From an uncultured Oribacterium sp. (GTDB lineage: Bacteria; Bacillota; Clostridia; Lachnospirales; Lachnospiraceae): DNA of 64,000 nt. The notes below the pieces were generated by a model. It saw only the letters and a list, made by a program, of their open reading frames with translations, ran no database searches and was not told the DNA's origin. Where the stretch lies: contig CAMKKZ010000012.1 of the NCBI GenBank assembly GCA_946413525.1, forward strand, positions 28,065 through 92,064. The letters are read 5' to 3'. The position numbers and the translations under genes were made by a program. Positions 60,001 through 64,000 of the stretch are shown piece after piece; positions within the stretch are counted from its first letter, which is position 1, and each line of letters opens with the position of its first letter.

Positions 60001-61296
60001 TCCTCTGCGATTCGTGGGGTGTACTCATCCACAAACAGTGTGAGGGAGTCCGATAGAAATTCCGGCAAAAGACAAAGCGGCAAATCTGGCCGCAGTTCTT
60101 ATTCGATGTATCAGCGAAGGGGTCAGAGAAGGGGCGTTCGTCGTGCCGGAGGCGTGATTAATATTGATTTGTTCAATGTTTTGAAGTTCCTTATCCCGAT
60201 TGCTATCGTTGTTCTTATACTGATTGTTGTACGCGTCGTGACGGGCGGGGGCAAATCTCGCGTTGAGACAACTGCCGAGGTTGAAGGAAGCAGCCCTCAG
60301 TTTGAAGAAACAGAGATGCTGCCGGAGGAAACCCAGGAGGGGGGCGAAGAAACATTTGAGTCGGTAGAGGAGGTTACGGAGGCACAGAAACGCTGGATAA
60401 CCACGGACGCAGTCCGTGTCCGTACAAGGCCGACTACGAGTGGATCGGATGTATTGACTGTTCTTGATTCGGGTACAGAGGTGGATTATCGCGGAGATTA
60501 TGATACGGAATGGATTATTGTTAATTACAATGGACAAGAGGCATACGTATCACGTCAATATGTGAGGTCAGAAACGATATCCTGAGACATATTTATGGCT
60601 AAACCATGTTTTGTAAATATGTGTTATCATAATATGTGTTTTATACTCACGAGCGATAATATTTGCCGGAGAACTGGGATGATTTCCTGACGCAGACAAT
60701 GCATTATCTTTTATGACCTGGTAAATCATGGCGTTCGTGAGTATGCAGTAAGTGGCTGGCTGTGATGTTACAGCACTTAAACGAAGTTTGATGAAGAAAG
60801 GAGCCGGTGTGATGCTGAGTCCAAAGCAAAGAAAGAAAATTTCAGCCATCATTGTTCTTATATTGATTCTGGTAATGGTTTTGGGAATGGTGCTTCCGTA
60901 TATCCGTACAGCCATGTGAAATTAGAAGGTTTTTGATAAGCAGCAAGTTGTGAATCATGTTCGGGTGAATGATTAGCTATATGTCATATAATCTATATAA
61001 TTGGGTCGAATGAACGAAATATGAGGAAGGGATGTCTGGAATCAAATGTCTGGAATCAAAGATGACTGAATGAAAGATGGCCGAAAGATATAGTTGAGAG
61101 ATTCAAAATCTTATTGACAATTTATAAAATCTTCGATAAACTATATAAGTCGCTGCACGAAAAGGAAGGGGCACGAAATTAAAAAGCATGCATAGAGAAT
61201 TCTTTGAATTTAATTATGCATGAATGTGACAAGGTGGGGTATCGCTCCTCGAATGAGTGGGTTCAGGGACTTCCGATACGAGCCAGTAGCTCAGCT

Positions 61297-61328
<32 letters not shown>

Positions 61329-64000
61329 GGGGGTTCGAATCCCTTCTGGCTCGTTCCTGTAAGCAACTTATGCTTATATGTTCAGCTTATCAAGGAGACA
61401 GGCTGGCTGACTTTTTGAAAATACTGAAAACCTTGTATGGCGATATGTGGATTTCATATATCGGGTTATACATAACCCGTATATGTTATATGGTGGGTAT
61501 AGCGAAGCTGGTTATCGCGCCAGATTGTGGTTCTGGAGATCCTGGGTTCAAGTCCCAGTACCCACCTTTGGAGATTGGCCAAGGTACCATTTCTTTTGTA
61601 TATTCACATTCTTCGAGGGCCATCGCCAAGCGGTAAGGCACAGGCCTTTGACGCCTGCATTCGTTGGTTCGAATCCAACTGGCCCTGTTCAGAATTCAGT
61701 TTGAATTCTGTCATTATATTTGAGACACTAGCTCAGTCGGTAGAGCACTTGACTTTTAATCAAGTTGTCGCGGGTTCGATTCCCGCGTGTCTCATGAAAT
61801 CGCTTGTTCCTCAAAGAGGTGCAGGGCGATTTTTTTTGATATTGCTTCCCTGACGGAAAAGAAGAGTTCTTGAATCGCAATTATCGTATCGATACCGATT
61901 GGCGGATGTGATGGAATTGGCAGACATGCAAGATTTAGGTTCTTGTGTCGCAAGACGTAGGGGTTCAAGTCCCCTCATCCGCATTTTAGAATTCATATTA
62001 GTAATGATATCAGAATTCATTGAAATTTTTAAAATCATTGAAATTATTGCAATGATTGTAGCGTTTCAGCATTCCGTTCGTAATCGCCTCTGGCGACTCC
62101 ATGCGCGCGTTCAGATCCGTTATGCGTCTTGTACACCCTCTGGGTTTCAGAGAATCCCGCATGAAAAGCAAGCTTTCCTTGTGGGATTCTCTGAAACCCA
62201 GAGGGTTCTGAATAGTCATCATCATTTTTGTTGTTTGGTAAAACGGGTGGTTGTCGTGGGACCGGTAAATATTTATGCCTTGACCAGGATATCTGATTCT
62301 GAGAGGATAGAGCGCCTTGAAAGGCAGATGTCAGGGAGGGATTCCTTCCTTAAGGTTAAAAAGTGGGAAATTGAGGGATTAAAATATTTTTCCGAGCACT
62401 TGTGTCACGCCATGGAGCATGCTGCTGATTTGGAATTTTACTATTCCTTTACATTGCCTAAATTAGGGAAAGAGTTCGATCTTATCCGTGTAAATGATGA
62501 GTTCATTCTTAATGTGGAGATAAAAAGTGGGAATATATCTGATGAGGCGATCCAAAAGCAGCTCCTTCAGAACCGATATTACCTTGCATCTATAGGCAGA
62601 GATGCCTATTTTTTCACCTTTGTCAGCAATACAGGCGTCCTTCTCAGGCTGTCGAATGCCGGGAGGCTTGTGGAAGCATCCTGGGAAGAATTGGCAGCGC
62701 TGCTGCAAAAGCAGGACAATTGCTATCAGGGGGCGATAGAGGATTTGTTCAGGGAAGACCAGTATTTGTTATCGCCGCTGACAGATGCGGGGCGTTTTCT
62801 GCGTGGTGAGTATTTCCTTACATCCCAACAGAGGGAAATCAAACAGCGGATTTTGAGAAAAATCCAAAATAACGTCCGCAAAAAGATAAAAGATGCGGTC
62901 AAAAATGAGTCTAACTTTGATATAAACATTCAAGGCTTTAGCGGATTACCCGGAACAGGAAAATCCATGCTTTTGTTTGACCTGGCCATAGAGCTGTCCC
63001 GCTATGAGAGTGTATGTGTATTCTACTTTGGGAAATATACAAACGAGTTAGAGGAAATAGACAGGCGATTGAAACGGGTTGATTTTTACTACTGCAGTGT
63101 TTCGAATGATATTAAGCCGTCAAAAGCTTATGCTGCCATACTGGTTGATGAAGGACACAGAATGGATGCCCATACATGGGAGATGATTCAAAATGCGGCG
63201 AGAGATTGGAACTCTCCTGTAATTATTTCTTATGATGTGGAGGAGTGCATCGCGCCCGAAGAGAGGCAAAGCAGCATCGTTGATATTTTTGAGTCTATGG
63301 CCGGCTTTGTGAAATATCGGCTGACAAACAGGATTCGTCTGAACAGTGAGCTGTCATCGTTTATTCAATGCATAGTACACATGAAAAGGAGGTGCTTCCG
63401 AAAAGAATATCCCCATGTGTCTTTGATGTATGCATCGAATCTTGACGAGGCCAATGTCCTCCTGAAGGTTTTTGGGGGAAAAGGATATGTATATATTTGG
63501 GATTTGTATAAGGAGCCTGCTTTGAGTGCGGAAGCTGATAATGGTGTGTTAGGAGCCATGGCTGTTCCGGCTGCATCGGCTTGCAGGGAATATGACCGCG
63601 TAGTTATGATGGCAGACGAATCTTTTTATTATGATGAAGACGGGTTTTTAAGGTCTTCCGCCTGTGGGCAGGCCGGTTCAAGAGTCAGAAACCTTTTTCA
63701 TGGACTGAACCGCGCGAGGAAGGGCATTGCGCTTATTGTGATCAAGAATACGATTTTGTTTGACCGTCTTATGGGAGTGCTGCAAAGATATTGAATTTTA
63801 CTGTTTAACTGTTCGGTCAGGCTGAGTTTTAATTGGGGTTAATTGGTTTTTATTAACTATATTATTTGCTTGATTTTGGATTTAAATTGTGGTAGTATTA
63901 GGAAACGTGAGGCGAAAAAGGGGTCAAATAGTACAAATTTCATATAAGTCCGCGTAGCTCAGCTGGATAGAGCGACCGCCTCCTAAGGGTAAGGTTGACC

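Overview
The window looks like a chromosomal segment of an anaerobic, Gram-positive Clostridia member, most likely Lachnospiraceae. Support: AGGAGG-type ribosome binding sites, sigma-A-type promoters, a CIRCE/HrcA operator, indolepyruvate:ferredoxin oxidoreductase, a clostridial FAD-oxidoreductase/BFD/DUF1667 cluster, DUF1538-PII genes, a DUF5662 gene, a MetY sulfhydrylase and a glycogen/maltodextrin cluster. This is inferred from gene content only. There is no phage, insertion sequence or CRISPR array; the window is mainly core and lineage-specific genes separated by many short repeats.

Layout: 0.2-7 kb, a hybrid histidine kinase with two receiver domains and two overlapping polytopic membrane proteins. 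7-10 kb, a secreted SGNH hydrolase, an alpha/beta hydrolase and a PHP phosphoesterase enclosed by inverted repeats. 10.5-15 kb, a GlpA-like/GlpB-like/DUF1667 operon and a DUF362 protein. 15-20 kb, a DUF1538 membrane protein with two PII-like regulators, then an ABC exporter. 20-25 kb, a receiver-GGDEF protein, NudC, and a ZorA/ZorB-like (MotA/MotB-like) membrane motor pair. 25-29.5 kb, minus-strand iorA-iorB-paaK operon oxidising aromatic 2-oxo acids to acyl-CoA. 30-36 kb, a membrane spermidine-synthase-like protein, an rRNA methyltransferase, a Na/Pi cotransporter and exonuclease III. 36-43.6 kb, a tight three-gene GH13/GH77 operon. 44-52.5 kb, a membrane-anchored protein, Rho with a very long N-terminus, a second DUF362 protein, a CIRCE-controlled Hsp20, and an HtrA-like protease. 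52.5-60.6 kb, a DUF5662 protein, an Ig-like surface protein, an MFS transporter, MetY, an NlpC/P60 lipoprotein and an SH3 membrane protein. 60.8-64 kb, a 35-residue membrane peptide, five tRNAs (Arg, His, Gln, Lys, Leu), a nuclease-ATPase fusion gene and a truncated tRNA-Arg.

Most notable: in the 36-43.6 kb operon the GlgX-like and GlgB-like proteins keep the fold motifs of debranching and branching enzymes, but all three catalytic acids are replaced in both, while the co-transcribed MalQ keeps an intact active site. This suggests two glucan-binding pseudoenzymes working with one glucanotransferase.

Other notable signals: an orphan ZorAB-like motor beside NudC; a PD-(D/E)XK-DUF2075 fusion next to tRNA genes; a 135-nt intergenic element present twice whose stems differ in sequence but keep pairing; a 69-bp module read in frame in two neighbouring genes in opposite orientations; and repeated tandem duplication of gene 3' ends. 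Many enzymes also carry hydrophilic low-complexity insertions in surface loops.
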